From NCBI GenBank assembly GCA_050633905.1, contig JBOEHJ010000046.1, positions 123,262 through 187,261 on the forward strand: 64,000 nucleotides of DNA, written 5' to 3'. Numbering within the stretch: position 1 is the stretch's first letter; every line of letters starts with the position of its first letter. The stretch comes from JANQPX01 sp050633905 (GTDB lineage Bacteria > Pseudomonadota > Alphaproteobacteria > Geminicoccales > Geminicoccaceae). Below, piece by piece: positions 54,443-63,919 of this stretch. The notes below the pieces were generated by a model. The model saw only the letters and a program-made list of their open reading frames with translations, was not told the DNA's origin and ran no database searches. A program made the translations under genes and the position numbers.

Positions 54443-54839
54443 TGGTGGAATGTCCACATCATTGGGTTCTGACCGTTGGGGTCTGGCCCGACAGTATGCG
54501 GCTCCGTTCTGGCGCACGTTCGGCCTGGTGCTTGCTGTCACTTCCATCCCGACGTTCGCGGGCGCGAATGCCGACGAGCCGGCGGCCGGCCGTCAAAAAG
54601 AAATCCTGCACCTCCTGAAACATGACTGCGGTTCCTGCCACGGCATGACACTGAAAGGCGGGCTCGGCCCCTCCCTTCTCCCCGCGGCAATCCGCGAGGC
54701 CAGCGACGAGGCGCTGGTCGAAACGATCATGAACGGCCGCCCCGGCACGCCGATGGCGCCCTGGAGGATCAGTCTCGATGAGAACGAGGCCGGCTGGTTG
54801 GTTGGCCGATTGAAGGAAGGTTTCGATGACGCTGAATAA
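54435..54839 (+). CDS. nirC: NirC, small monohaem c-type cytochrome
   Basis: ATG 54435 overlaps the nirE stop. A hydrophobic segment (about residues 22-45) is followed by one c-type haem site CGSCHGMTLKGGLGPSL and a Met ligand candidate in MAPWRISLDENEAGWL. The 134-residue length fits NirC. It is thought to carry electrons to NirS or assist d1-haem maturation in the periplasm. nirF starts inside its last codons. Confidence 0.9.
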   Translation: MPSGGMSTSLGSDRWGLARQYAAPFWRTFGLVLAVTSIPTFAGANADEPAAGRQKEILHLLKHDCGSCHGMTLKGGLGPSLLPAAIREASDEALVETIMNGRPGTPMAPWRISLDENEAGWLVGRLKEGFDDAE

Positions 54840-56016
54840 AGGCATCCTGGCGCTCGTCGCCATCCTGATTCTTCTGATGATCGCCGCGCTCGGCGCCAAG
54901 GCCGATGACTTGCGCGGCACCGGCGATCTCGGCCTGGTGATCGAACGCGAGGCAGGCAGCATTGCGATCGTCGACACCACGGCGCAGACCGTGCTCGGCA
55001 AGGTCGACGGCCTCGGCGACCTCTCCCACGCCTCCGCCGTCTTCGACCGCAGCGGTCGCTTCGCCTACGTTTTCGGCCGCGACGGCGGGCTCACAAAAAT
55101 CGACCTGCTCAAGCGAACCATCACCAAGCGTATCATCCAGGCCGGCAACTCCATCGGCGGCGCCATCTCCCAGGACGGCAAGCTGATCGCCGTCTCCAAC
55201 TACGAGCCCGGCGGCGTCAACGTGTTCGACGCAAACCTCATTTTGGTTGCCGACATTCCCGCCACCTATGGCGATGACGGTACCGCATCAAAAGTCGTTG
55301 GACTGGTCGATGCGCCGGGGCAGAAATTTCTGTTCAGCCTCTACGACGCCGGAGAGATCTGGAGCGCCGACTTTTCCGAACCGTCCACGCCTGAAATCAA
55401 CAAGTACGAAAAAATTGGCCTCCAGCCCTATGATGGGCTGATCACGCCTGACGGTCGCCATTATCTCGCCGGGCTGTTCGGCGAGGACGGCCTCTCGCTG
55501 CTCGACCTTTGGCACGAGGACAAGGGACCGACCCGCATCCTCGATGGTTACGGCAAGGGTGAGGAATCCTTGCCGGTCTACAAGATGCCCCACCTCGAAG
55601 GCTGGGCCGCCGCCGGCGACTTTCTGTTCCTGCCCGCCGTCGGTCGTCATGAACTCCTGGTGGTTGATCGCCGGACGTTCGAGGAGATGGGGCGCATCGA
55701 GGTTCACGGTCAGCCGATCTTCGCGGTCGCGCGGCCGGATGGCCGCCAGATCTGGGTGAACTTCGCTCATCCCGACAACGACACCATCCAGGTGATCGAC
55801 GTCCCCAGCTTGTCGATCGTCGAGAGCTTCAAGCCCGGCAAGACCGCCCTCCACATGGAGTTCACCCCGCGCGGCGAAGCCGTCTGGATTTCCGTCCGAG
55901 ATGAAGACCGGGTGGACGTCTACGACACGACAAATTTTGATCGCATCGCCACGTTGGCGATCGACAAGCCGAGCGGCATCTTCTTCACCGCTCGCGCCAA
56001 CCGGATCGGCCTCTGA
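54826..56016 (+). CDS. nirF: NirF, d1-haem biosynthesis propeller protein
   Basis: The 396-residue protein has an N-terminal signal or lipid/anchor segment (residues about 5-25) and a beta-propeller related to the d1 domain of NirS but without a c-haem motif. Recognisable stretches include SGRFAYVFGRDGGLTKIDLL and ISQDGKLIAVSNYEPGGV. NirF acts late in haem d1 synthesis on the periplasmic side. It overlaps nirC by 14 bases, and the nirD start overlaps its stop. Confidence 0.95.
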   Translation: MTLNKGILALVAILILLMIAALGAKADDLRGTGDLGLVIEREAGSIAIVDTTAQTVLGKVDGLGDLSHASAVFDRSGRFAYVFGRDGGLTKIDLLKRTITKRIIQAGNSIGGAISQDGKLIAVSNYEPGGVNVFDANLILVADIPATYGDDGTASKVVGLVDAPGQKFLFSLYDAGEIWSADFSEPSTPEINKYEKIGLQPYDGLITPDGRHYLAGLFGEDGLSLLDLWHEDKGPTRILDGYGKGEESLPVYKMPHLEGWAAAGDFLFLPAVGRHELLVVDRRTFEEMGRIEVHGQPIFAVARPDGRQIWVNFAHPDNDTIQVIDVPSLSIVESFKPGKTALHMEFTPRGEAVWISVRDEDRVDVYDTTNFDRIATLAIDKPSGIFFTARANRIGL

Positions 56017-56483
56017 TGACCGAGGCCTTGCTCCAGGACCCCATCAATCAGGCACTGCTCGATCGCTACCAGCGCGATTTTCCGATGATGGCAGCGCCCT
56101 ATGCCGTGATAGGCGAAGCTCTTGGCCTGGATGAATGCGAGGTGATCGCGCGTCTCGATATGCTGAAGCAAAGCGGCGCGATCTCGCGCATCGGCGCCGT
56201 AGTCGCCCCTCACCGCGCCGGCTGGAGTACGCTCGCCGCGCTTGCCGTGCCGCCGGCGAGGCTCGAGGAGGTTGCCGACCTGGTCTCGGCTTTTCCGGAA
56301 GTTAATCACAACTACGAGCGCGAGCACGTTTACAATCTTTGGTTCGTGGTGACTGGCAAAGACGAAGCTCATGTCGCTGCAACTCTCGATGCGATCAGCG
56401 ACCGCACCGCCCTCGACGTCCTTGACCTACCGTTGGAACAAGCCTTCCACATCGATCTCGGGTTTCCACTTCGATGGTCATGA
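56016..56483 (+). CDS. nirD: NirD, siroheme decarboxylase subunit (Lrp/AsnC-like)
   Basis: The 155-residue protein has the AsnC-type helix-turn-helix fold followed by a ferredoxin-like domain, as in AhbA/NirD. The segment NHNYEREHVYNLWFVV marks the NirD/NirG-type half of the decarboxylase pair. It works with the next three products to remove two acetate carboxyls of siroheme, giving didecarboxysiroheme. The start shares a base with the nirF stop. Confidence 0.92.
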   Translation: MTEALLQDPINQALLDRYQRDFPMMAAPYAVIGEALGLDECEVIARLDMLKQSGAISRIGAVVAPHRAGWSTLAALAVPPARLEEVADLVSAFPEVNHNYEREHVYNLWFVVTGKDEAHVAATLDAISDRTALDVLDLPLEQAFHIDLGFPLRWS

Positions 56484-56965
56484 CCGACCAGGACAGGACG
56501 CTGCTCGCCGCCATCGAGAATGGCCTGCCGCTCTCTGCCCGTCCCTATGCCGAGATCGCCGACCAGATTGGTTGGGAGGAAGGCAGGGTGATCGAACGGC
56601 TCCAGCATCTCACCGCCGACGGCACCATCAAGCGCTTCGGCGTCATCGTCCGCCATCACGAACTCGGCTACCGCGCCAACGCCATGACCGTGTTCGATAT
56701 CGACGATGCGCGGATCGCAGCCTCAGGCGAAAAATTGGCAGCGTTACCTTACGTGACACTCTGTTACCTCCGGCCGGCTCGGCCGCCGAACTGGCCCTAC
56801 AACCTGTTCTGTATGATCCACGGGCGTAACGAGGACGACGTTCGAACCCAAGTCCACGAGGCGGCCGTCGCCGCAGGCATTGCCGATGCTCCGAGAGCGA
56901 TTTTGTTCAGCCGGCGGCGGTTCAAACAGCGGGGTGCGCAATACCAATCGGCGGTGCCGAACTGA
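56474..56965 (+). CDS. nirL: NirL, siroheme decarboxylase subunit
   Basis: The 163-residue member of the same family overlaps nirD by ten bases. CYLRPARPPNWPYNLFCMIHGR identifies the NirL/NirH type, which complements the NirD/NirG type. The alternating order D-L-G-H is as in Pseudomonas nir loci. Its role is siroheme decarboxylation in the cytoplasm with its partners. Confidence 0.88.
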   Translation: MVMTDQDRTLLAAIENGLPLSARPYAEIADQIGWEEGRVIERLQHLTADGTIKRFGVIVRHHELGYRANAMTVFDIDDARIAASGEKLAALPYVTLCYLRPARPPNWPYNLFCMIHGRNEDDVRTQVHEAAVAAGIADAPRAILFSRRRFKQRGAQYQSAVPN

Positions 56966-56979
56966 ACGGGAGCTCTGGT

Positions 56980-57426
56980 GTGATTGATGCTATCGACAAG
57001 AAATTGATCGACCGCCTCCAGGGCGGCATCCCGATCACGGAAACACCATTCACCGCGATTGCGACGGAACTGGATCTCGACGAGGACGAGATCATCCAGC
57101 GTGTCCAGATCCTCCTCGACCAAAAAATCCTGTCCCGCTTTGGCCCGATGTACGACGCTGTTCGCCTCGGCGGTGGTCTATCCCTTGCTGCAATGGCTGT
57201 CCCGGCAGACCGCTTCACCGAGGTCACCGAGCTGGTCAACGCCCACCCCGAGGTTGCGCACAATTACCGACGCGACCACCGTCTCAACATGTGGTTCGTC
57301 CTCGCCACCGAGCGATCCGAGCGGATCGGGGCGGTACTTGAGGAGATTGAGTCTGAGAGTGGCATTCCCGTGCTCAATCTCCCGAAGCTCGAAGAATATT
57401 TTCTGGATTTGAGGCTGAAGGCATGA
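56980..57426 (+). CDS. nirG: NirG, siroheme decarboxylase subunit
   Basis: A GTG start follows AACGGGAG. The 148-residue protein has the NirD/NirG pattern AHNYRRDHRLNMWFVL. It is a paralogue of NirD, 0.5 kb upstream. The nirH start overlaps its stop (ATGA). It takes part in making didecarboxysiroheme. Confidence 0.88.
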   Translation: MIDAIDKKLIDRLQGGIPITETPFTAIATELDLDEDEIIQRVQILLDQKILSRFGPMYDAVRLGGGLSLAAMAVPADRFTEVTELVNAHPEVAHNYRRDHRLNMWFVLATERSERIGAVLEEIESESGIPVLNLPKLEEYFLDLRLKA

Positions 57427-57917
57427 GCGACGATCTTCTCGATCTCGATGCCACCGACCGTGCGCTGATCAAGGCGACCCAAGCGGGAATGCCCCTCGCT
57501 CATCGGCCATTTGCAGCCATCGGCGAGCGTGTCGGCTTAAGCGAACGCGAGGTGATGGACCGGCTGGAACGGATGCAGGTCGCAGGTGCTATCCGGCGCA
57601 TCGCGGCCGTGCCGAACCACTACGCGCTCGGCTACGGCGCCAATGGTATGTCGGTCTGGGATGTCGAGGATGACGAGGTCGACCGGCTTGGCCGCAAGAT
57701 TGGTGCCCTCCGTTTCGTCAGCCATTGCTACAGGCGGCCGCGTCGCCTGCCAGACTGGCAATACAACCTGTTCGCCATGGTCCATGGAAAGTCGAAGGGC
57801 GACGTCGAAACCGAGGTCGAGGAAATCGCATCGCTGCTCGGCGAGGCCGCGCGCAGCCACGACATCCTCTACAGCACCGAAATCCTGAAAAAGACCGGCC
57901 TCCGTCTGGTCGGCTAG
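57423..57917 (+). CDS. nirH: NirH, siroheme decarboxylase subunit
   Basis: The 164-residue protein has the NirL/NirH pattern CYRRPRRLPDWQYNLFAMVHGK. It is a paralogue of NirL and completes the four-gene decarboxylase set. The start overlaps the nirG stop; nirJ follows nine bases later after GGAGAAG. Confidence 0.88.
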   Translation: MSDDLLDLDATDRALIKATQAGMPLAHRPFAAIGERVGLSEREVMDRLERMQVAGAIRRIAAVPNHYALGYGANGMSVWDVEDDEVDRLGRKIGALRFVSHCYRRPRRLPDWQYNLFAMVHGKSKGDVETEVEEIASLLGEAARSHDILYSTEILKKTGLRLVG

Positions 57918-57926
57918 GAGAAGCTC

Positions 57927-59150
57927 ATGTTCCGCCTTAGCCAATACATGCAGGAACTGATCCAACCAACGCCCTTGCGCGCTCGCAGGCCGTCGGGACC
58001 GGTCGTCATCTGGAACCTGATCCGGCGCTGTAATCTGAACTGCATCCACTGCTACTCGCTGTCCGCCGATGTCGATTTTCCGGGCGAGCTTTCCACCGCT
58101 GAGATCTACGATGTGATGGACGATCTCCGCGCCTTCGGCGTGCCGGTCCTCATCCTTTCTGGCGGCGAGCCCCTGCTGCGCCCGGATATTTTCGAGATCT
58201 CCAAGCGTGCGAAAGACAAGGGCTTTTACACCGGCCTTTCCTCCAACGGCGCCCTGATCGACGAACCCACCGCGGATAAGATCGTCGAGATCGGTTACGA
58301 CTATGTCGGCGTCAGCCTGGATGGCATCGGCGAAGTCCATGACCGCTTCCGCCGACAAAAGGGCTCGTTCGACGCGGCGCTCAAAGGCATGAGCCTTTGC
58401 AAGTCGCGAAAAATCAAAGTCGGGCTGCGCTTCACCATGACCGAGCGCAATGTCGAGAGCCTGCCCGAGATGCTCGACCTTATGGACCAGGAAGCGATCG
58501 ACAAATTCTATCTCTCCCACCTCGTCTATGCCGGCCGCGGCAATCGCTATCGCGGCGACGATGCCTATCACCGCACCACGCGAGACTCGATGAACCTGGT
58601 TTTCGAGCGCTGCTGGGACTATGTCCAGCGCGGTATCAAGAAGGAGTTCGTCACCGGCAACAACGACGCCGACGGCGTGTTTTTTCTACATTGGGTCCGA
58701 GAAAACTTTCCGGACAAAGCGGAGCATATCGAGAAGAAACTGCAGCTCTGGGGCGGGAATGCGTCGGGCGTCAACGTCGCCAATATCGACAATCTCGGCA
58801 ACGTCCATCCCGACACCTTCTGGTGGCACTACAATCTCGGCAACGTCAAGGAGCGCCCGTTTTCCGAGATCTGGCAGGACATGTCCGATCCGATCATGGC
58901 CGGTCTCAAGGCGAAGCCACGGCAGATCTCCGGGCGCTGCGGTGAATGCAAACACTTCGCGATCTGCGGCGGCAATACCCGGGTTCGCGCCATGCAGATC
59001 AGCGGCGATCCCTGGGCGGAAGATCCAGCCTGTTACCTCAGCGATGAAGAAATCGGTGTCACGTCCGGGCCGCGATTGGAGCTCACGCCCTATTCCAGGA
59101 AAGCGGAGAAAACAGCCAGGAAGACCGCCGATGCTATTCTTCAGGCTTAG
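57927..59150 (+). CDS. nirJ: NirJ radical SAM enzyme of haem d1 synthesis
   Basis: The 407-residue protein has the radical SAM motif CNLNCIHC (C-x3-C-x2-C), the GGEPLL segment and a C-terminal extra cluster motif CGECKHFAICGGN with a distal Cys, as in SPASM-type enzymes. NirJ removes two propionate side chains of didecarboxysiroheme, forming the precursor of the d1 oxo groups. nirN starts inside its last 20 bases. Confidence 0.96.
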   Translation: MFRLSQYMQELIQPTPLRARRPSGPVVIWNLIRRCNLNCIHCYSLSADVDFPGELSTAEIYDVMDDLRAFGVPVLILSGGEPLLRPDIFEISKRAKDKGFYTGLSSNGALIDEPTADKIVEIGYDYVGVSLDGIGEVHDRFRRQKGSFDAALKGMSLCKSRKIKVGLRFTMTERNVESLPEMLDLMDQEAIDKFYLSHLVYAGRGNRYRGDDAYHRTTRDSMNLVFERCWDYVQRGIKKEFVTGNNDADGVFFLHWVRENFPDKAEHIEKKLQLWGGNASGVNVANIDNLGNVHPDTFWWHYNLGNVKERPFSEIWQDMSDPIMAGLKAKPRQISGRCGECKHFAICGGNTRVRAMQISGDPWAEDPACYLSDEEIGVTSGPRLELTPYSRKAEKTARKTADAILQA

Positions 59151-60681
59151 CCTCGCTGCCCTGGCCTTCTTGCCCGCAATCACCTCGGCAAGTGCGGAGG
59201 AGGCGACAGATCTCTATGTCGTCCACTGCGCCGAATGCCACGGTGCCGATCGCCTTGGCGGCACAGGACCGGCGCTGATTCCGGAAAGCCTCGGCCGTCT
59301 GAAACCCGACAAAGCCAAGGCGACCATCGCGGAGGGGCGCGCGCAAACCCAAATGCCCGCCTTCGGTGACGTGCTCGACAATCAACAAATCCAAGCGCTG
59401 GTCGCACTGGTGTTCGAGTCATTGCCAGAGATGCCGACGCTCGACATGGCGGCCATCGAGGTGACGCGTAGCGTTACAAAAAAACCGTTCGTCGATGCAC
59501 CCGTCCATGACGGGGACCTCATGAACCTGTTCGTCGTGGTCGAGAGCGGCGATCATCACGTCACCATTCTGGACGGTGACCGCTTCGAGCCGATCACCCG
59601 ATTTCCTTCGCGCTACGCCTTACATGGCGGCCCGAAATTCTCGCCCGATGGTCGCTTCGTTCACTTCGCCTCGCGCGACGGCTGGATCACCCGTTACGAT
59701 CTTTGGGGCCTGGAAACGGTCGCTGAGATCAGAGCCGGGATCAACACCCGCAACATCGCGATCTCTGCCGACGGCACCGTGCTCGCTGTCGCCAACTATT
59801 TGCCGCACAGCCTCGTTCTTCTGGACGCAGCAACGCTTGCCCCGCTGAAAGTCATTGAGACGACGGACCTCCGTGGCGAGGAGAGCTCTCGAGTCAGCGC
59901 CGTCTATCAGGCGGCTCCAAGGGACAGCTTCGTCGTCGCCATGAAGGACATCCCCGAACTCTGGGAAGTGTCCTACGCCGACCCGCCGCCAGAGGGGTAC
60001 GGGAGTTTCGTGCATAGCCACGAAACCGGCATGATCGAGGCTGCCGACGAGGGCCGGTTCCCGATACGCCGAACCGAGCTGAAAGAACCGCTCGACGATT
60101 TCTTCTTCGATCAAAGCTACCGTCATGTCATCGGTTCCGCGCGCGATGGCGGGCGCGGCGTGGTCGTGCAGCTCGACGTCCGCCGCGAGATCGCGGAGCT
60201 GCCGCTCCCCGGTCTCCCCCATCTCGGCTCAGGCATCAGTTGGGACTGGCAAGGCAAGCGCATCATGGCGACCCCGCATCTCAAGGAAAACGCGATCAGC
60301 GTAATCGACATGGCCGACTGGCAGGTGATCAAGACCATTGAGACCGAAGGCCCGGGCTTCTTCATGCGCAGCCATCAGGCGAGCCCGCATGCCTTCGTCG
60401 ACGTGTTCTTCGGGCCGAACAAGGACGCCGTCCACGTCATCGACAAGGAGACGTTGGAGATCACGCAGACGCTGCGTCCGGAGCCCGGCAAGACCGCAGC
60501 CCATGTCGAATTCACCCGCGATGGCCGTCACGCCCTCCTCAGCATCTGGGACATGGACGGCGCCGTGATTGTCTACGACGCCGAGACGCTCGAAGAGGTC
60601 AAACGCCTGCCCATGGTCAAGCCGTCTGGAAAATATAATGTCTGGAACAAGATCAGCCGCGACGAAGGCACCAGCCACTAG
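59131..60681 (+). CDS. nirN: NirN, dihydro-heme d1 dehydrogenase (c-haem plus d1-type propeller)
   Basis: The reading frame is open from 58621, but the signal peptide (MLFFRLSLAALAFLP to SASA) sets the start at ATG 59131, overlapping nirJ. A c-haem site CAECHG lies at about residue 32, followed by a d1-domain-like propeller ending KPSGKYNVWNK. The 516-residue protein resembles NirS but is shorter. NirN introduces the acrylate double bond of haem d1 and hands the cofactor to NirS in the periplasm. Confidence 0.93.
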   Translation: MLFFRLSLAALAFLPAITSASAEEATDLYVVHCAECHGADRLGGTGPALIPESLGRLKPDKAKATIAEGRAQTQMPAFGDVLDNQQIQALVALVFESLPEMPTLDMAAIEVTRSVTKKPFVDAPVHDGDLMNLFVVVESGDHHVTILDGDRFEPITRFPSRYALHGGPKFSPDGRFVHFASRDGWITRYDLWGLETVAEIRAGINTRNIAISADGTVLAVANYLPHSLVLLDAATLAPLKVIETTDLRGEESSRVSAVYQAAPRDSFVVAMKDIPELWEVSYADPPPEGYGSFVHSHETGMIEAADEGRFPIRRTELKEPLDDFFFDQSYRHVIGSARDGGRGVVVQLDVRREIAELPLPGLPHLGSGISWDWQGKRIMATPHLKENAISVIDMADWQVIKTIETEGPGFFMRSHQASPHAFVDVFFGPNKDAVHVIDKETLEITQTLRPEPGKTAAHVEFTRDGRHALLSIWDMDGAVIVYDAETLEEVKRLPMVKPSGKYNVWNKISRDEGTSH

Positions 60682-61415
60682 CCGGACGCCGGCTTGCGAT
60701 CACTTGGCGCTGGTCATTGCCGTCCATGGTATCCGCGGCCAGGCTGGCGGCGCCGTCGAGCATGCAGAACGTCTTGCCGGCAGCGGCCGGTTCGACGATG
60801 TTCGCGTCGCGTGTCTGAAAGGCACGCCGGAACTCGTTGACGTCGTCGCCGACCTCGCCGGCCGACAGGTGATCGTAGCGCCGTTGCTGATGGCCGAAGG
60901 CTACACCCTCAAAGCCATGCAGAAACGCCTTGCACCCATCGAACCGACCCTTCGTTCTCTTCGTATAGCAACGCCGCTCGGCGCCCATACGGCGCTCGCC
61001 GCTCGGATCGTCGAAACAGCGAAGAATGCTTGCCGCGCGAAAAGCTGGTTGCTCGCCAGCACCGACCTCCTGATCGCCGCCCATGGTACGCGCCGTGATC
61101 CCAATTCAGGCAANNAGCGCCTTCGATCACGTCGAAACGATCCGCGCAAAGAATATCTTCGCTGCCGTTCGCACAGGCTTTCTCGACCAGGGTCCGACGC
61201 TCAAGGACGTCATCGCTGCAAGCCGCGCTAGCAATCATGTGGTGGTTGGGCTGTTCATCGATCGAGGCGAACATGGTGAGGAGGACATTCCGGCGATCCT
61301 CGACGAGGCCGACCCAGATGCCGTCTACACTGGCCCGATCGGGCGCGATCCCGGCATTGTGGATCTCCTGCTGGCTCAGATCGATGCGGTGCGGGCGGTT
61401 ATGCCGATCGCTTGA
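60638..61415 (+). CDS. cbiX: CbiX/SirB-type sirohydrochlorin chelatase, two-domain (interrupted by an assembly gap)
   Basis: Either ATG 60638, overlapping nirN, or a TTG near 60702 could start it. Two CbiX-like halves are visible: VIAVHGIRGQAGGAVEHAER with VIVAPLLMAEGYT, and LLIAAHGTRRDPNSG continuing as SAFDHVETIRAK to GEHGEEDIPAILDEA. Each half has the His of the active site. The NN at 61114 breaks the frame; one unknown base instead of two would restore it. It probably inserts iron into sirohydrochlorin, the step between NirE and NirDLGH, with NirE lacking such a domain. Confidence 0.78.
61114..61115. other. Assembly gap (NN) inside the cbiX-like gene
   Basis: Two unknown bases. The reading frames on each side join only if the gap is one base, or one plus a multiple of three. 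Confidence 0.9.
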
Positions 61416-61426
61416 GGCGTCGCTGC

Positions 61427-62776
61427 TCAAACAGCGCGGGCATGGCGGGCTTCGTTTGTGGAAAGATATTGATCGAAAATGGCTGCAGCTACTCTTACGA
61501 GCGGCCGCGCTGGCTCCGGAATCTTGATGGTCATGCCCTCACGCTCGACGATGCCGTCGGCGGCAAGCTTGTCGAGGCGCTCGATCTCGCCAGCGAAATG
61601 GTCGACGTCTCTATCGAATGCGGCGAGGCTTGCGGCGAGGTCAACCTCTAGGTCGCACATCAGCCGCTCGATCACCGAGCGGCGCAGCCGATCCTCATCG
61701 TCCAGAACGAGACAGCGTGTGATGGCAAAACGGCCGTCTGAAATGGCATCGCGCCAGGCGAGCAAAGGAACCTGATTTTGTACATAGGCCAACGGAAGAG
61801 CGCTAATTGCGGAAGGGCCGAGGCCGATCAAGGTCTCAGCGGTATCGACCGTGTAACCTTGAAAATTTCGCCGAAGACGACCCCTTAACTGGGCTTGGGC
61901 GAGCGGATCATCCGCCTTGGCGAAATGATCGAGTCCGATCGGCTGGTAGTCTTTGGCCGTTAGATGGGTGCTGGCGCACTCGAATTGCCGCCATCGCATG
62001 ACCGCATCGGGCAGCAGCTTCTCATCAAGCAGCCGTTGATGACGTTTGAGCCAGGGCATATGGGCGTAGCCGAACAGAGCCAGACGATCCGGCTCCAGGC
62101 TGGTCGCAGCATCAACCGTCCTCTCAATGCCATCGAGATCCTGATGCGGCAGGCCGTACATCAGATCGATATTGATGGCCTCGATAGAGGCCTCGCGCAG
62201 CCACTCGATGACCTGGCGCGTCGTCGAAAGCGGTTGGACCCGATTGACGGCTTGCTGGACGTCAGGGTTGATATCCTGCAGGCCTACACTGGCACGGGTG
62301 ACACCGATCGCGGCCAAAGTTGCGATTTTGTCATGTGAGACGCCGCGGGGATCGATCTCGATCGCGATTTCCGCATCGTTATCGATCTTGAAACAGCGAT
62401 GGAAATGTTCGCCCAGTCGGCAAATGTCATCGCCTTCTAGAATGGTGGGACTGCCGCCGCCAAAATGGAGATGGCTAACGGTCCGGTCAGGACCGATCGT
62501 TGCCACAAACAGGTCGATTTCTTTGATCAGTAAATCAACATAGCGGGCGATCGGTTCATAGCGCTTCACGATTTTGGTGTGGCAACCGCAGAACCAACAG
62601 AGCGAATCGCAAAATGGTACATGGACATAGAGCGATATCGGCGCGTTCGCAGGTAGCGAGCGCAGCCACTTGGCATAGCGTTTGGTACTGACACCTGATT
62701 GGAAATGCGGCGCAGTCGGGTAACTCGTGTAGCGCGGTACGCGCTGATCGAAACGGGCAAGAAGTTCAGGAGTCAT
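61427..62776 (-). CDS. hemN: Oxygen-independent coproporphyrinogen III oxidase HemN
   Basis: The 449-residue length fits true HemN. The start region has RYTSYPTAPHF, the radical SAM motif CDSLCWFCGC (C-x3-C-x2-C plus the extra Cys), and LHFGGGSPT. It decarboxylates coproporphyrinogen III without oxygen for haem synthesis. It is convergent with cbiX. An exact FNR/DNR box lies 35 bases before its start, so it should be induced under anaerobic or NO conditions. Confidence 0.95.
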   Translation of the reverse strand: MTPELLARFDQRVPRYTSYPTAPHFQSGVSTKRYAKWLRSLPANAPISLYVHVPFCDSLCWFCGCHTKIVKRYEPIARYVDLLIKEIDLFVATIGPDRTVSHLHFGGGSPTILEGDDICRLGEHFHRCFKIDNDAEIAIEIDPRGVSHDKIATLAAIGVTRASVGLQDINPDVQQAVNRVQPLSTTRQVIEWLREASIEAINIDLMYGLPHQDLDGIERTVDAATSLEPDRLALFGYAHMPWLKRHQRLLDEKLLPDAVMRWRQFECASTHLTAKDYQPIGLDHFAKADDPLAQAQLRGRLRRNFQGYTVDTAETLIGLGPSAISALPLAYVQNQVPLLAWRDAISDGRFAITRCLVLDDEDRLRRSVIERLMCDLEVDLAASLAAFDRDVDHFAGEIERLDKLAADGIVEREGMTIKIPEPARPLVRVAAAIFDQYLSTNEARHARAV

Positions 62777-62810
62777 ATTGGAACGCTCTCAGATCTTGTA
62801 CGGATGGTGA

Positions 62811-62824
62811 TTGATCGAGATCAA
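62811..62824. promoter_or_regulatory. FNR/DNR box before hemN
   Basis: TTGATCGAGATCAA is a perfect FNR-type dyad (TTGAT-N4-ATCAA), 35 bases upstream of the hemN start on the minus strand, overlapping the 3' end of the TrpD2-like gene. Confidence 0.82.
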
Positions 62825-63834
62825 GATGGCGCCCGATCGGACAATCGGTCGCGCTCCGCCCACAACTCACGGGCGGCCACCTCGGCGTCTTTCGGGTTGC
62901 CGGCGCGGCCGAGCACATGGAGGGCTATGGCAACCGTGCCGATCACCGCATCGACCGGCGCCGGGTTCTCCCAATCGCCTGCCCAAAGCGTTGCAAGACG
63001 CGCTACGTCCAGCGGCTCGTTGCGCCAGGGATAGCTTTCGCCGTCTTGCAAAGCCGTCCATTCCAGCTCGGACCGAACACCGTCGACGACGACCAGCGTC
63101 CGGCAGGGCTTGTCAGGATTGCGCTGGGCTTCGCCGCCACCGCCCTTGAAGATCGCGCCGCTCGGTTGCCCGAGCAGCAAAGCCGTTTCGGCATGCAATG
63201 GCAGATAAGTTGGGTGAAACACGCCCTGAATCTGGGCGGGCGCCTCTGCGGGATTCAGCTCGCGCGCCAGGGAATTGACGGGGGTGCGCAAGCCGAGCAA
63301 CGGCCGAAGCTCGAACAGGTCGGCGAGCCTTGGGCAAAAGTCTTCGAGCGGCAAATAGCAAAAATTCTCGCGATCGAGTGCTTCGGCAGCAGCCTCGAAA
63401 CTGGAGACGATCGGCAAACCGAGGGCCGTGACGGCAGCACGGGTGGTCGCCGGGCCTTCGCCTTTGATACCGTGCATAAGAATGCGCACACCGGCACCTG
63501 CCAGCAGCTTCGCGGCGAGCACGAAATAGGGCAGCTGTTTGTGACGGTCGGCATAGGACGGCCAATCAAGATCGACGGCGCCGAAACTGCCTGCGGCTCC
63601 AACAAACCGCCTGCGCGCGGCGCGCACAAAGCCGGCGAGTTCGCTCGGGGCTTCGGTGCGATAGCGCAGCACCAGGAGGAACGCGCCAAGCTGTATGGAC
63701 TCGAGCTGGTCGTTCAGGATCATGTCGAAGGCGGCCTCGGCCTCGGCTTCATCCAATGGCCGGCCAACATTGGAACCCCGCCCAACCGTTCTCAAGAACG
63801 CGGCAAACGGGTGAGTTTCCTGGAATGACAGCAC
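62821..63834 (-). CDS. TrpD2/YbiB-like glycosyl transferase family protein
   Basis: I set the start at GTG 63834, just before the family's first conserved residues (HPFAAFLRTVGRG); the open frame to 63933 begins inside a DNR box and its extra residues look non-coding. The 337-residue product has the anthranilate phosphoribosyltransferase-like fold, with GAFLLVLRYRTEAPSELAGF, ILMHGIKGEG and AIFKGGGGEAQRNPDK. YbiB/TrpD2 members bind nucleic acid and respond to DNA damage rather than make tryptophan, and no trp gene is nearby. Its link to denitrification is positional only. Confidence 0.8.
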   Translation of the reverse strand: MLSFQETHPFAAFLRTVGRGSNVGRPLDEAEAEAAFDMILNDQLESIQLGAFLLVLRYRTEAPSELAGFVRAARRRFVGAAGSFGAVDLDWPSYADRHKQLPYFVLAAKLLAGAGVRILMHGIKGEGPATTRAAVTALGLPIVSSFEAAAEALDRENFCYLPLEDFCPRLADLFELRPLLGLRTPVNSLARELNPAEAPAQIQGVFHPTYLPLHAETALLLGQPSGAIFKGGGGEAQRNPDKPCRTLVVVDGVRSELEWTALQDGESYPWRNEPLDVARLATLWAGDWENPAPVDAVIGTVAIALHVLGRAGNPKDAEVAARELWAERDRLSDRAPS

Positions 63835-63919
63835 CGTTCCCGATGTGGTTTCGACTTTTGCCGCCAAGGTTCGTCTCCTGATTGTCGGTCGAGCGTCGAA
63901 CACGACGGCATTGCCTGCC

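Noticed and set aside
58621..59130. 170 extra codons before the nirN signal peptide
   Set aside because: They lie in a second frame across nirJ; the signal peptide and c-haem domain begin at 59131.
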